Assembly: GCF_000834635.1 (NCBI RefSeq)
Contig: NZ_JXQV01000022.1
Location: forward strand, 1 to 36,702
DNA: 36,702 nt
Direction of reading: 5' to 3'
DNA from: Agrobacterium tumefaciens
GTDB taxonomy: Bacteria > Pseudomonadota > Alphaproteobacteria > Rhizobiales > Rhizobiaceae
Shown here: piece after piece, positions 13,301 through 21,340 of the stretch
Numbering within the stretch: the stretch's first letter is position 1
Layout: every line of letters begins with the position of its first letter
Position numbers and translations under genes: made by a program
Notes under the pieces: generated by a model
The model's database searches: none
What the model saw: the letters and a program-made list of their open reading frames with translations, nothing else
What the model was told of the DNA's origin: nothing

Positions 13301-14869
13301 CTGCGACGCTCGAAAATTATCGCCGTTTCGTTCCTACTTGGGATACTGGGTGCCGGCGTTCCGATCTTTGGCATGCTCTGGATCACATGGGCTCTCGCCC
13401 AAAGTGACGAGCAGACAATGCTCAACACCGTTGCAGAGCGTATCTTGGTTCGGGCAACGCGCGCCGCATCGGAAGCGGAAGCTGCTATCGCCATGCTATC
13501 CAACAGCGATGACGAACCTTGCTCAACCGCAAATATCGCCCTGATGCAGCGTGAAGTCTTCAATACACTGACGATTGAGGAAATGGGATATCTTCAGGAC
13601 GGAACTCTACGATGCACGTCCTGGAACACGCTTCTCAACCTTCCGGAGACTACTGCGGACTTTCGAACGGAAAGTGGCTTGGACGTGACCTTTGCCCTGA
13701 GGCCAGCCCTCAAGGGTGGCACTCCCAAGCTGGCCTACAGAAAGGACAACTATAACGTCCTTGTCGATCCTGCTCGATTTGTCGATGTGATCACAGAACA
13801 GAAAGTACATATGGCATTGGCCGCAAGGGACGGTCGCATCTTTGCGCATACCGAAGCTGCCGATCTAGCGGCAATCCGACGGATTGTCGCCCAGCCTCAA
13901 TACCCCCCTGATGAAACCTACGCTTACGGGGTCGTTAAATCCGACGACTGGATCGCTATCGCCCTTGAACCGCATCCAGCGCTATTGAGCACGTTGCGAC
14001 GAGAGCAACTCCTCATGCTTCCGCTTGCTCTCATGCTCGCGGGCGTGATGGTGGCGACCGTAGTCTGGTTTTCAAGACAGAGGCTGTCCATGCGCCGCGA
14101 GCTTGAGATCGCGATCCGCAAGCAAGAGTTCACAGTCCACTACCAGCCACTTATCGACTTGAAGAGAGAGCAGTGTATTGGCGCGGAGGCTCTGTTACGG
14201 TGGAAGCGCCCGGACGGCAGTTGGGTTCGCCCGGATCTGTTCATCCCTGTCGCGGAACAGTCAGGGCTTATCCAGAAGATTACTGCACAGGTCATTGGCA
14301 GGATTGGGCAGGACATCGGTCAGATTTTGTCCCAGAATCCGTCCTTGCATATCGCCATCAACCTGTCGGCTGAGGACCTCGCCGACGGTGGCTTTCTCCA
14401 GCTCATCGACGGACTTGTTCGTGACCATCGCCTCGAACCGAACCAGATCTGGCTAGAGGCAACGGAGCGTGGCTTCCTCGACTATGCCGCAGTCAGGGAG
14501 ACAATCTTGCGGGCACACCAGTCAGGCTATGTTGTCTGCATTGATGACTTTGGAACCGGCTACTCAAGCCTCCAGCATCTTGAACAGCTTTCGTTTGATG
14601 TCCTGAAGATCGACAAATCCTTCGTTGACAGTATTGGTATCTCATCGCCAAAAAGTATGGTGATCCACCATATCATTGAAATGGCGAAATCGCTCGGAGC
14701 CCGCACCGTAGCGGAGGGTGTGGAGCGGTCTGAACAAGCGGAATACCTCAAGGCAAAGGAAGTAGAATTCGGACAGGGATGGTTGTTCGGTCGTGCATTG
14801 CCGAACGACGAATTTGCCGCTTATCTCCAAGAGCGCTCCACCATCGCTCAAGGAAAATCCCTAGTCTGA
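13301..14869 (+). CDS. CSS-motif EAL phosphodiesterase, non-canonical start likely
   Basis: The EAL domain (from about residue 270) has every catalytic landmark: EALLRW, NLSAEDL, EATERG, DDFGTGYSSL, KIDKSF and VAEGVE, so it should hydrolyse cyclic-di-GMP. The periplasmic part carries two cysteine sites (CST and CTS) as in CSS-motif sensors that respond to redox and disulfide formation, followed by a second helix (LMLPLALMLAGVMVATVVWF). The first in-frame ATG is 13373, but the frame stays open back to 13268 and the upstream codons read RRSKIIAVSFLLGILGAGVP, the true first helix. GGGAGG at 13290-13295 sits five bases before a CTG at 13301, so that codon is the best start I see. Without it the protein would lose its first membrane anchor. 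Confidence 0.85.
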   Translation: MRRSKIIAVSFLLGILGAGVPIFGMLWITWALAQSDEQTMLNTVAERILVRATRAASEAEAAIAMLSNSDDEPCSTANIALMQREVFNTLTIEEMGYLQDGTLRCTSWNTLLNLPETTADFRTESGLDVTFALRPALKGGTPKLAYRKDNYNVLVDPARFVDVITEQKVHMALAARDGRIFAHTEAADLAAIRRIVAQPQYPPDETYAYGVVKSDDWIAIALEPHPALLSTLRREQLLMLPLALMLAGVMVATVVWFSRQRLSMRRELEIAIRKQEFTVHYQPLIDLKREQCIGAEALLRWKRPDGSWVRPDLFIPVAEQSGLIQKITAQVIGRIGQDIGQILSQNPSLHIAINLSAEDLADGGFLQLIDGLVRDHRLEPNQIWLEATERGFLDYAAVRETILRAHQSGYVVCIDDFGTGYSSLQHLEQLSFDVLKIDKSFVDSIGISSPKSMVIHHIIEMAKSLGARTVAEGVERSEQAEYLKAKEVEFGQGWLFGRALPNDEFAAYLQERSTIAQGKSLV

Positions 14870-14916
14870 GCAGCAGGCACGGCTGTACCAAACAACGCCT
14901 TCAGGCGGCAGAACCG

Positions 14917-14956
14917 CCGACCCTCAGTTCAGTGGGTCGGTCTGTCTCAATTTTTC
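14917..14956 (+). terminator. Probable terminator after EAL gene
   Basis: A seven-bp stem CCGACCC/GGGTCGG (14917-14923 and 14934-14940) is followed by TCTGTCTCAATTTTT. The T-tract is delayed, so the call is tentative. It lies 48 bases after the stop. Confidence 0.45.
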
Positions 14957-15014
14957 AGTAGCCAAATACTTTCTCTTCCGAATTGCCGGCGCGCTATCGC
15001 TCCGAATCTAGATC

Positions 15015-15045
15015 GAAAAGAAAAGCGCAGCCACAGACCGCGCTT
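15015..15045 (-). terminator. Terminator of the ssu-like operon
   Basis: On the minus strand an eight-pair stem AAGCGCGG/CTGCGCTT (15045-15038 and 15030-15023, one G-U pair) with a seven-base loop runs into TTCTTTTC. It lies 22 bases past the stop of the last gene of the operon. Confidence 0.7.
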
Positions 15046-15067
15046 CCTCGAATTCGGCTTAGCAACT

Positions 15068-15841
15068 TCAATGCAATCCAAACAACCCGAGCAGTTCCTC
15101 TCGCTGGCGCACGAAACTTGAAGCACTACGATCGCGGGGCCGGGGCAAGTCGATGTTGATCAGCCGCGGTTCACCGCCCTTCTCTCGCGGCAGGATCAGG
15201 ATGCGGTCGGCAAGGAAAATAGCTTCTTCAAGATCGTGGGTCACGAGCACCGTCGTCACGTCCTCCTCCTTCCAGATCCGCGCCAGTTCCTGCTGCATGC
15301 CAATCTTGGTCATGGCATCAAGCGCACCCAGTGGTTCGTCGAGAAGCAGGATTTCCGGCTGGACGGCGAGCGCACGAGCGATGCCGACTCTTTGCGCCAT
15401 TCCGCCTGAGAGCTGGCGCGGATAGGCGGTTTCGAAGCCCTTCAGCCCGACCAGGTCGACATAGCGCTGGGAGACAAAGCGCGATTCCTCGCGGGAAACA
15501 CCCCTCGTTTCCAAGCCAAAGCCGATGTTGTCGATGACCGTCAGCCACGGGAGAAGACGCGGCTCCTGGAAGATGACGGCCCGCTCGGTTCCGACACCGC
15601 GAATGCGGCGACCGTCGATCAGTACGTCGCCGCTGTCCGCCTCCTCAAGCCCCGCGAGAATGCGCAGAAGCGTCGTCTTGCCGGAGCCGCTGGCACCGAC
15701 GATGGCGAGGCTTTCGCCGGAGCGGATGGTAAGGTTCAGGTCTTTCAGGATCGGCAGCGGCTGTCCGTTTAGGGTGAAGGTCTTGGAGAGGTGACGGATC
15801 GTCACCTCTCCGTGGATGGTGTTGAACTGAGCGAGGGCCAT
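15068..15841 (-). CDS. ssuB: ABC transporter ATPase, SsuB/TauB type
   Basis: The 257-residue ATPase has Walker A GASGSGKTT (49-57), Q-loop Q92, signature LSGGM (144-148), Walker B LLLDEP (165-170) and switch His202. The LPWLTVIDNIGFGLE stretch after the Q-loop and overall length are typical of the nitrate/sulfonate/taurine importer ATPases. It powers uptake of the substrate brought by the SsuA-like protein encoded three bases upstream. It is the last gene of the leftward operon monooxygenase-permease-binding protein-ATPase. Symbol is by family; the true substrate could be a sulfonate, sulfate ester or similar anion. Confidence 0.85.
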   Translation of the reverse strand: MALAQFNTIHGEVTIRHLSKTFTLNGQPLPILKDLNLTIRSGESLAIVGASGSGKTTLLRILAGLEEADSGDVLIDGRRIRGVGTERAVIFQEPRLLPWLTVIDNIGFGLETRGVSREESRFVSQRYVDLVGLKGFETAYPRQLSGGMAQRVGIARALAVQPEILLLDEPLGALDAMTKIGMQQELARIWKEEDVTTVLVTHDLEEAIFLADRILILPREKGGEPRLINIDLPRPRDRSASSFVRQREELLGLFGLH

Positions 15842-15844
15842 GGA

Positions 15845-16822
15845 TCAGTTGCTCGCAGTTTCGGAGGTGTAGAGAAGATCGTTGGCCGATAGCTGGCCTT
15901 GTTTCAGTTTGCCTTCGCGAACCAGAACGTCGATCCAGAACTGCAGGTCGCGCTCGACCGCCTTGCCGCCTGGACGCACACCATAACCACGGAAATACTG
16001 GGCAATGTCGGCATTTTCACCTCGCTCGGCCAGAGCCTTGGCGAAGATTACCTTGGTTTCCTTAGGGTTCTCACGGGCATAGTCGAGGGCGCGCTCGGAC
16101 TGTTCAACGAAGACCTTGGCGGCTTCCGGGTGTTTTTCGATGAAGTCCCGGCGCAGGACGATGAAGCCACCGGCGATTTCGCCAAGCACATCGGTGTCGT
16201 CGAAGATCGCACGTAGCCCGCCCTTCTGCTTCGCCATGCCTTCAAAAGTCGTCTGCCAGTAACCGAAGGCCGAGATATCGACCTGCCCCGAACGGAGGAC
16301 CTGTTCAAGTTGCGGTCCTGGAACCACGATCTGGTTGGCGGCGTCGGTCGGCAAACCGACGGAGTGCAAGGCTTCCCGGATCGTGTAGTCGAGATGGGCA
16401 CCGAGCGTGTTCACCGCAATGCTTTTTCCGGCAATGTCCTTGATATCGCGAATGGGACTGTCTTCCAGCACGTAAAAGATCGACTGGACCTCGTTATTGA
16501 TGCCATTCGACGGATAGGCAGCGACAAAATCGTTGCCGCCGACGATCGAATTCAAGACGGCGGAGGTTGCGGCACTGCCGATTTCAACATCGCCCGAGGC
16601 GAGCGCAATGAGCGATGCAGGGCCACCTGTGGCGTAACCGACATTCTCGATGGTGATGCCGGTGCCATCGAAATAGCCGAGTTCGGCGGCGAGTTCATGC
16701 GCGGACAAGCCGCCTTGGCTCGCGAGATAGCGGAACTTTACCTCTTCTGCGGCGTAGGCTGAGCCTGAGAGGGCGAAGGTAATGGCAGCGGAGAGAAGGA
16801 ACTTGCGGGAATGGAAAGTCAT
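15845..16822 (-). CDS. ssuA: SsuA/TauA-like substrate-binding protein
   Basis: The 325-residue protein has a signal peptide (MTFHSRKFLLSAAITFALSGSAYA, cut before AEEVKF) and the NMT1/SsuA fold: VKFRYLASQGG, ASLIALASGDVEIGSAATSA, DIKDIAGKSIAVN, LRSGQVDISAFGYW and a C-terminal helical lobe. It should bind an organosulfur or related anion in the periplasm. It lies between permease and ATPase genes with 48- and 3-base gaps. Because a flavin monooxygenase begins the operon, the cargo is probably a sulfonate or sulfone that needs oxidative cleavage. Confidence 0.82.
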   Translation of the reverse strand: MTFHSRKFLLSAAITFALSGSAYAAEEVKFRYLASQGGLSAHELAAELGYFDGTGITIENVGYATGGPASLIALASGDVEIGSAATSAVLNSIVGGNDFVAAYPSNGINNEVQSIFYVLEDSPIRDIKDIAGKSIAVNTLGAHLDYTIREALHSVGLPTDAANQIVVPGPQLEQVLRSGQVDISAFGYWQTTFEGMAKQKGGLRAIFDDTDVLGEIAGGFIVLRRDFIEKHPEAAKVFVEQSERALDYARENPKETKVIFAKALAERGENADIAQYFRGYGVRPGGKAVERDLQFWIDVLVREGKLKQGQLSANDLLYTSETASN

Positions 16823-16870
16823 GGGAGAATCCTTCGGATCACGAATTTGTGGATGAACTTTGATACCTGG

Positions 16871-17710
16871 TCAGGCCCAGCGGCACAGCCGCCGCTGCAT
16901 AAGGACGAGGGCGGCATTGGCGGCGAGGCCAAGCAGCGCGAGAAGCAGGATCGCCGCGAACATAAGAGGGATCTGGAAATTGTATTGGGCGTTCATCACC
17001 TGGAAGCCGATGCCCTTGTTGGCACCGATCATCTCGGCGGCGATGAGGAGAAGCAGTGCTGTCGTAGCGGAAAGGCGCAGGCCGACGAAAATCGCGGGGA
17101 CCGAGGCCGGCAGAACCACGCGGCGGAAGATCTGCAGCGATCCGGCCCCGTAGGTGCGGGCCATCTCGATAAGTTTCTGATCCACCTCCTTCACGCCGCC
17201 AATCGTCGACAACAGGACCGGGAAGAGCGTCGCCCAGAAGATGACGAATATCTTCGACGTTTCCCCGAGGCCTAGAAGAAGGATGAAAACTGGATAGAGT
17301 GCGAGTGCCGAGGTCTGGCGAAAGAACTGCAAGAGAGGATCGAGCGCTCGTTCAATGGCTCTCACTTGCCCCATGAACAGGCCAAGCGGGACGCCGAGCC
17401 CGACGGCAGCGATGAAGGCGATGCCTGATCGCTGTAAACTGATGGCTATATCGTCGACGAAGGCACCAGTTGCGATCGCGTTCCACAAGGCCCTGATAAT
17501 CTGGTCCAACGGCGGAAAGACGGATGCGTTAACCCAGCCCAAGGTAGACGACGCCTGCCAGAGAACCAGGAACGCAATCACAACTCCATAGCGCGCTAGG
17601 AAGGGTGTAATTGCCGACATCGCGTGGCTTAGCCAGCGTGGCGGGCGCGCCGCATCTGGGGCAAGGTCTAGGCCATAGGCCCTTCCATGGCGGATATCTT
17701 CATAGGACAT
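16871..17710 (-). CDS. ssuC: ABC permease, SsuC/TauC type
   Basis: The 279-residue permease has about six membrane helices and the family's EAA-like loop (EMARTYGAGSLQIFRRVVLPASVP). N-terminal residues are basic and cytoplasmic. ATG 17710 has GAGG five bases upstream and follows the monooxygenase stop by eight bases; a GTG at 17722 overlapping that stop (GTGA) is an alternative start. It forms the channel of the importer with the SsuA/SsuB-like proteins. Confidence 0.85.
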   Translation of the reverse strand: MSYEDIRHGRAYGLDLAPDAARPPRWLSHAMSAITPFLARYGVVIAFLVLWQASSTLGWVNASVFPPLDQIIRALWNAIATGAFVDDIAISLQRSGIAFIAAVGLGVPLGLFMGQVRAIERALDPLLQFFRQTSALALYPVFILLLGLGETSKIFVIFWATLFPVLLSTIGGVKEVDQKLIEMARTYGAGSLQIFRRVVLPASVPAIFVGLRLSATTALLLLIAAEMIGANKGIGFQVMNAQYNFQIPLMFAAILLLALLGLAANAALVLMQRRLCRWA

Positions 17711-17718
17711 GGCGGACC

Positions 17719-19071
17719 TCACTCGGCTGCCTGCACGACCGAGCGGTCGGCTGCGTAGCGGTTGATTGGGAACGGCAAGCCGAGGTTTTCGCGGAGCGTT
17801 TGCCCCTCATAGGCGGTGCGGAACAGACCACGGCGCTGCAGCTCTGGGATGACGAGATCGACGAAGTCGTTAAGGCCCGTCGGCAGCCATGGCGGCAGGA
17901 TGTTGAAGCCATCAGCCGCTTCGTTCTCGAACCATTCCTGCAGCGTGTCGGCGATCTGACCGGCGGTACCGACAATGGTGAAGTGACCGCGTGCCGAGGC
18001 GACCCATTGATAGAGCTGACGGATCGAGAAATTGTTCTCGTCGGCAATCTGGCGGATCAGCGCCTGGCGGCTCTTCATGCCTTCCGTTGGCGGGGCGGGA
18101 GGAAGCGGCCCATCAAGATCGTAACCCTTCAGATCGAGCGTGCCACCTGTCAGGCCGTTGAGAAGACCAATACCGTCCTCTTCCAGGATGAGCGAGGTTA
18201 GGCGGTCATACTTCTCCCGCGCCTCAGCTTCAGTGCGACCGACAAAGGGCGAGACGCCGGGCATGACCAGAACGTGATCCGGATAGCGACCGAGGCCACG
18301 GGCCCGGTTCTTGATGTCACGGTAGAACTCCTGGGCGGTCTCGATGTGCTGATGGGCGGTGAAGATCACTTCCGCTGTTGCTGCGGCTAGCCCCCGCCCG
18401 TCATCGGACTGGCCCGCCTGAACAATGACGGGATGCCCTTGGCGCGACCGGAAAACGTTCAGCGGGCCCTTCACACTGAAATACTCGCCCTTGTGAGCGG
18501 CATCATGTAGCTTCGCGGGATCAAAGAAGACGCCCGTTTGCTTGTCGCGAATGAAGGCATCGTCTTCAAAACTATCCCAGAGCTTCTTGACGACATCGAC
18601 ATGCTCGGCGGCGCGCTTGTAGCGGTCGGCATGCGGTAGTTGTGTCTCGCGATTGAAGTTCTGCGCCGTGACATCGCCTGTCGTTGTCACGACGTTCCAC
18701 CCTGCCCGGCCGTCAGAGATGAGGTCGAGCGAGGCGAATTTGCGCGCAGTGTTATACGGCTCCTCGTAGGTCGTCGAGGCCGTCGCGATGAAACCGAGAT
18801 GGGTGGTGAACGGGGCCAGCGCCGAAAATAGTGTGACGGGCTCGAACCCGGCGACGCGTGCGTTGCCGCCTTCGCGCGCACCGCCGAAGCCAACTGCGAG
18901 GCCGTCGGCCAGGAAATAGGCGTCGAACAAGCCCCTCTCTGCCGTCAGAGCCAATTGCTTGTGAAACTCGAAGCTGACGGCGCCGTCGACCGGTTGATCA
19001 GGGTGCCTCCAAGAAGCGATATGCTGTCCGCCACCTGGAAGAAATGCTCCTAGTTTGATCTTGCGTTTCAT
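17719..19071 (-). CDS. NtaA/SnaA/DszA-family FMNH2-dependent monooxygenase
   Basis: The 450-residue protein is a bacterial-luciferase-like (LLM) monooxygenase of the nitrilotriacetate/pristinamycin/dibenzothiophene-sulfone branch. It shows GAFLPGGGQHIASWRHP at the N-terminus, STTYEEPYNTARKFASLD and DGRAGWNVVTTTGD in the flavin region, the long insertion KQTGVFFDPAKLH with FSVKGPLNVFRS, and a C-terminal ADGFNILPPWLPTGL segment. It uses FMNH2 and O2 to cleave C-S or C-N bonds. It is first in the operon with an SsuABC-like importer, and the flavin reductase encoded at 20662-21201 could supply FMNH2. An operator-like site lies 48 bases upstream of the start. Confidence 0.86.
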   Translation of the reverse strand: MKRKIKLGAFLPGGGQHIASWRHPDQPVDGAVSFEFHKQLALTAERGLFDAYFLADGLAVGFGGAREGGNARVAGFEPVTLFSALAPFTTHLGFIATASTTYEEPYNTARKFASLDLISDGRAGWNVVTTTGDVTAQNFNRETQLPHADRYKRAAEHVDVVKKLWDSFEDDAFIRDKQTGVFFDPAKLHDAAHKGEYFSVKGPLNVFRSRQGHPVIVQAGQSDDGRGLAAATAEVIFTAHQHIETAQEFYRDIKNRARGLGRYPDHVLVMPGVSPFVGRTEAEAREKYDRLTSLILEEDGIGLLNGLTGGTLDLKGYDLDGPLPPAPPTEGMKSRQALIRQIADENNFSIRQLYQWVASARGHFTIVGTAGQIADTLQEWFENEAADGFNILPPWLPTGLNDFVDLVIPELQRRGLFRTAYEGQTLRENLGLPFPINRYAADRSVVQAAE

Positions 19072-19118
19072 GGCTGGTCCTCTCTCAGTCGATGATCGAA
19101 TATGAGCAGCCTATATTG

Positions 19119-19135
19119 TCTATCGTTTTTATAGA
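19119..19135. promoter_or_regulatory. Candidate Rrf2 operator 1
   Basis: TCTATCGTTTTTATAGA has perfect five-bp arms (TCTAT/ATAGA) around seven bases. It lies 48 bases before the start of the monooxygenase-ssu operon. Two related sites, each matching 13 of 17 positions, lie before the Rrf2 gene and between the flavin reductase and FAD protein genes. Confidence 0.55.
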
Positions 19136-19272
19136 GAAATGAGATTTCGAAGATTGAGCCGGATGGCAAATGGATTTGCGGGCCAAGCAATCGATGCGAA
19201 CAAGCCTGCCGCAGATTTCGAAACGGTGCGAAGAAGGGATACGGTCGCGACAATCAGGGCTTGAACGGATAA

Positions 19273-19289
19273 TTTATAAAAACTATGTA
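19273..19289. promoter_or_regulatory. Candidate Rrf2 operator 2 (autoregulatory)
   Basis: The reverse complement TACATAGTTTTTATAAA matches site 1 at 13 of 17 positions, sharing the central GTTTTTATA. It ends 48 bases before the regulator's ATG at 19337, the same distance as site 1 from its gene and in the same orientation relative to it. Confidence 0.5.
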
Positions 19290-19336
19290 ATTTGGACAAA
19301 TTCAATCGCGGTGGCCATTGGCCGGATGTCTCAACA

Positions 19337-19783
19337 ATGCTCACTAAAAAAGGCAAATATGGCCTGAAAGCGCTGGTCGACCTCGCCGGTCTGGAACCAG
19401 GGCAGACTGCCTTCGTGACCGACATCGCCACGCGAAACAATATTTCGAAGAAATTCCTCGACACGATCCTGCTGGAACTGCGCAACAACGGCTTCCTGCG
19501 CTCGAAAAAAGGACCGAATGGCGGCTACGCCCTGTCAAAGCCAGCCGACGAGATCATGATTGGACAGGTCATCCGCGCCCTCGACGGGCCGCTTGCGCCA
19601 ATTCGCTGCGCCAGCCGCACCGCATTCGAAGCCTGTGACGACTGTCGGGATCCCGCCTCGTGCCAGATCCGTATTTCCATGACGCAGGTCCGGGATGCGA
19701 TGGCAGCCGTTCTCGACACGATGACGCTGACCCAATTCGTGGCGTCAGGACAGCCGGATCAGGATTTGATCGCTGGCGAATGA
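19337..19783 (+). CDS. Rrf2-family transcriptional regulator
   Basis: From ATG 19337 the 148-residue protein has the Rrf2 winged helix: MLTKKGKYGLKALVDLA, the recognition helix region NNISKKFLDTILLELRNNG, and the wing FLRSKKGPNGGYALS. Its sensor part has four cysteines (C91, C100, C103, C109), so iron-sulfur binding like IscR/RirA is possible, although the spacing differs from theirs. It is divergent from the monooxygenase-ssu operon and its 3' end overlaps the convergent SfnB-like gene by 25 bases. Family members include the sulfur regulator CymR; context suggests control of the surrounding sulfur genes. Confidence 0.88.
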   Translation: MLTKKGKYGLKALVDLAGLEPGQTAFVTDIATRNNISKKFLDTILLELRNNGFLRSKKGPNGGYALSKPADEIMIGQVIRALDGPLAPIRCASRTAFEACDDCRDPASCQIRISMTQVRDAMAAVLDTMTLTQFVASGQPDQDLIAGE

Positions 19784-20634
19784 TCACCAGAACAGCGTAA
19801 TCGTGCTGTGTCCAGCGCGCGGCAAAATCGATCTATTTGTTCAAGGTCGATCGGGGGATCATCCACCTGAATGACATCGATCAGGGATGCGGCCTTTTGG
19901 ATCATCCCGTCCAAGAGTTCGACTTCAACTGCCATGGCGGGTTCCGGCGGATTTGTACGCGTCTGGGCGTTGACGTGTCCGCGTGTGTAAGCAGCCTTTA
20001 GAAATGCCGTCATCAGACGCGCGAGACAGTCTGCGTTTTCACCAAGTGAAAGAACGTAGTCCGGGTGAACGGTCAAATCCGATGATGCGTTATTGCGCAC
20101 CGACACGTGCTTGTGGTCCAGAATAGCGACCACCGGCTCAGAGCCGGCGCCCGATGCCCCTATGATTTGCCAGTCAACCGCGCTGTTCGCTAAAACCGAT
20201 CCACCATGCTCCAGAGCGAAAGCCAGACCCGACCGCACCAGCCTTGGTGGCACGGCGCCCTCGCGACGACTGCTAAGTTCGAAGACATCACCCAGCACGA
20301 CGCGTGCGTAAATCGCCTTGCGCTGTTCTGTCGATCCGCTGGTCCGGATCATTTCCAGGGCGACAAGATGTCCGAGAAGCCGCTCGGCCACGGTGGTGCT
20401 CCATGTCACGATCCGGCTGACGGCCTCTGCAACGATGAGGTTCGAAATATCCGCGCCTCCGAAGCTTGCCGGAATGGACATAGCGAGAAGCCCGCTTGGG
20501 GGGAGAAGAGAGGACTGGTCCGGACTGCCGCTGGTCGCCAACGCTTCCAACCGATCGAGCGCGGCCACGACATCGCCCTCCCTTGTCAGGGCAAGCGGCA
20601 CTGGTCGCAATCGGTCAGAAGTCGGTACCATCAT
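19759..20634 (-). CDS. Shortened acyl-CoA-dehydrogenase-like (SfnB-like) protein
   Basis: The 291-residue protein resembles SfnB/DszC-type flavoproteins over its N-terminal part (LLPPSGLLAMSIPASFGGAD, then VAEAVSRIVTWSTTVAERLLGHLVALEMIR) but SfnB proteins are about 400 residues. The middle beta-domain is reduced and the C-terminal four-helix domain is cut short, with several flavin-binding positions not recognisable. It may be a degenerate partner protein or an enzyme with altered flavin use. It lies 27 bases downstream of the flavin reductase stop in the same direction, so the two form an operon. Confidence 0.6.
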   Translation of the reverse strand: MMVPTSDRLRPVPLALTREGDVVAALDRLEALATSGSPDQSSLLPPSGLLAMSIPASFGGADISNLIVAEAVSRIVTWSTTVAERLLGHLVALEMIRTSGSTEQRKAIYARVVLGDVFELSSRREGAVPPRLVRSGLAFALEHGGSVLANSAVDWQIIGASGAGSEPVVAILDHKHVSVRNNASSDLTVHPDYVLSLGENADCLARLMTAFLKAAYTRGHVNAQTRTNPPEPAMAVEVELLDGMIQKAASLIDVIQVDDPPIDLEQIDRFCRALDTARLRCSGDHSPAIKS

Positions 20635-20661
20635 TCAGGCCATCCTTCACTCAGACTGATG

Positions 20662-21201
20662 TCACGTCAACGCGTGGTATTTGCCATTCTGATAGAGCAG
20701 TGAACTGCCACCACCGATGCGTATGGACAGAACCCGGCCGATGAGGATGACATGGCTGTGTCGCTCGATCGCCTCCTCGACCTCGCAATCGAGCGCGGCA
20801 ACCGCATCTTCCAGAATTGGCGCTCCGCTGGCAAGCCTCGTCCATTCTGACCCGACATAGCGCTCGGCGCCTTTCAAGCCGCCGACGCCTGAAAACCGGT
20901 TTGCTACGTCCTGATGATCGGCGCCAATCACATTGACCGCGAAATGGCGGTAACGCTCAACGACGGGCCAGGTGGAGGAGGATCTGTTGAGGGATACCAA
21001 CATGCGCGGTGGATCGACGGACAATGCCGTCGCAGAGGTGATTGTCGCGCCTGTGCGGTCCGCGCCGTCACCTGCCGTGATCACACTGACGCCGCCACCC
21101 AGCGTTCTCAACGCCTCCTTCAAACCAGCCGAATCTGCCGGGCGATCCGACACTGAGCGCGTCCGGGGCTCCTGAAATTCACTTCTGGTAAAAATGTTCA
21201 T
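20662..21201 (-). CDS. NAD(P)H:FMN oxidoreductase (flavin reductase domain)
   Basis: The 179-residue protein is a DIM6/NTAB-like flavin reductase: ALRTLGGGVSVITAG, GATITSATALSVDPPRMLVSLN (FMN-binding), HFAVNVIGADH, and a C-terminal LLYQNGKYHAL. It reduces free FMN with NAD(P)H and delivers it to two-component monooxygenases such as the two LLM enzymes of this window, which have no reductase of their own beside them. Start ATG 21201 has GGAGAGG four bases before it, better than upstream in-frame starts. Confidence 0.82.
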   Translation of the reverse strand: MNIFTRSEFQEPRTRSVSDRPADSAGLKEALRTLGGGVSVITAGDGADRTGATITSATALSVDPPRMLVSLNRSSSTWPVVERYRHFAVNVIGADHQDVANRFSGVGGLKGAERYVGSEWTRLASGAPILEDAVAALDCEVEEAIERHSHVILIGRVLSIRIGGGSSLLYQNGKYHALT

Positions 21202-21279
21202 CTGACCTCTCCGTGCACGCTTCATCTGGACCATGGGTAACAGCCGCGGAACCCAAGCAGTAGACAAGCGTTTTTAATC

Positions 21280-21296
21280 TCCATATATTTTATAGA
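21280..21296. promoter_or_regulatory. Candidate Rrf2 operator 3
   Basis: TCCATATATTTTATAGA matches site 1 at 13 of 17 positions and keeps both half-sites (TCCAT/ATAGA). It lies in the divergent promoter region, 44 bases before the FAD protein gene and 78 before the flavin reductase start, so it could control both. Confidence 0.5.
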
Positions 21297-21340
21297 AAAT
21301 ATGCCCAGATCTAACCCCGCGAACCGCAAGGAAGACTGCC

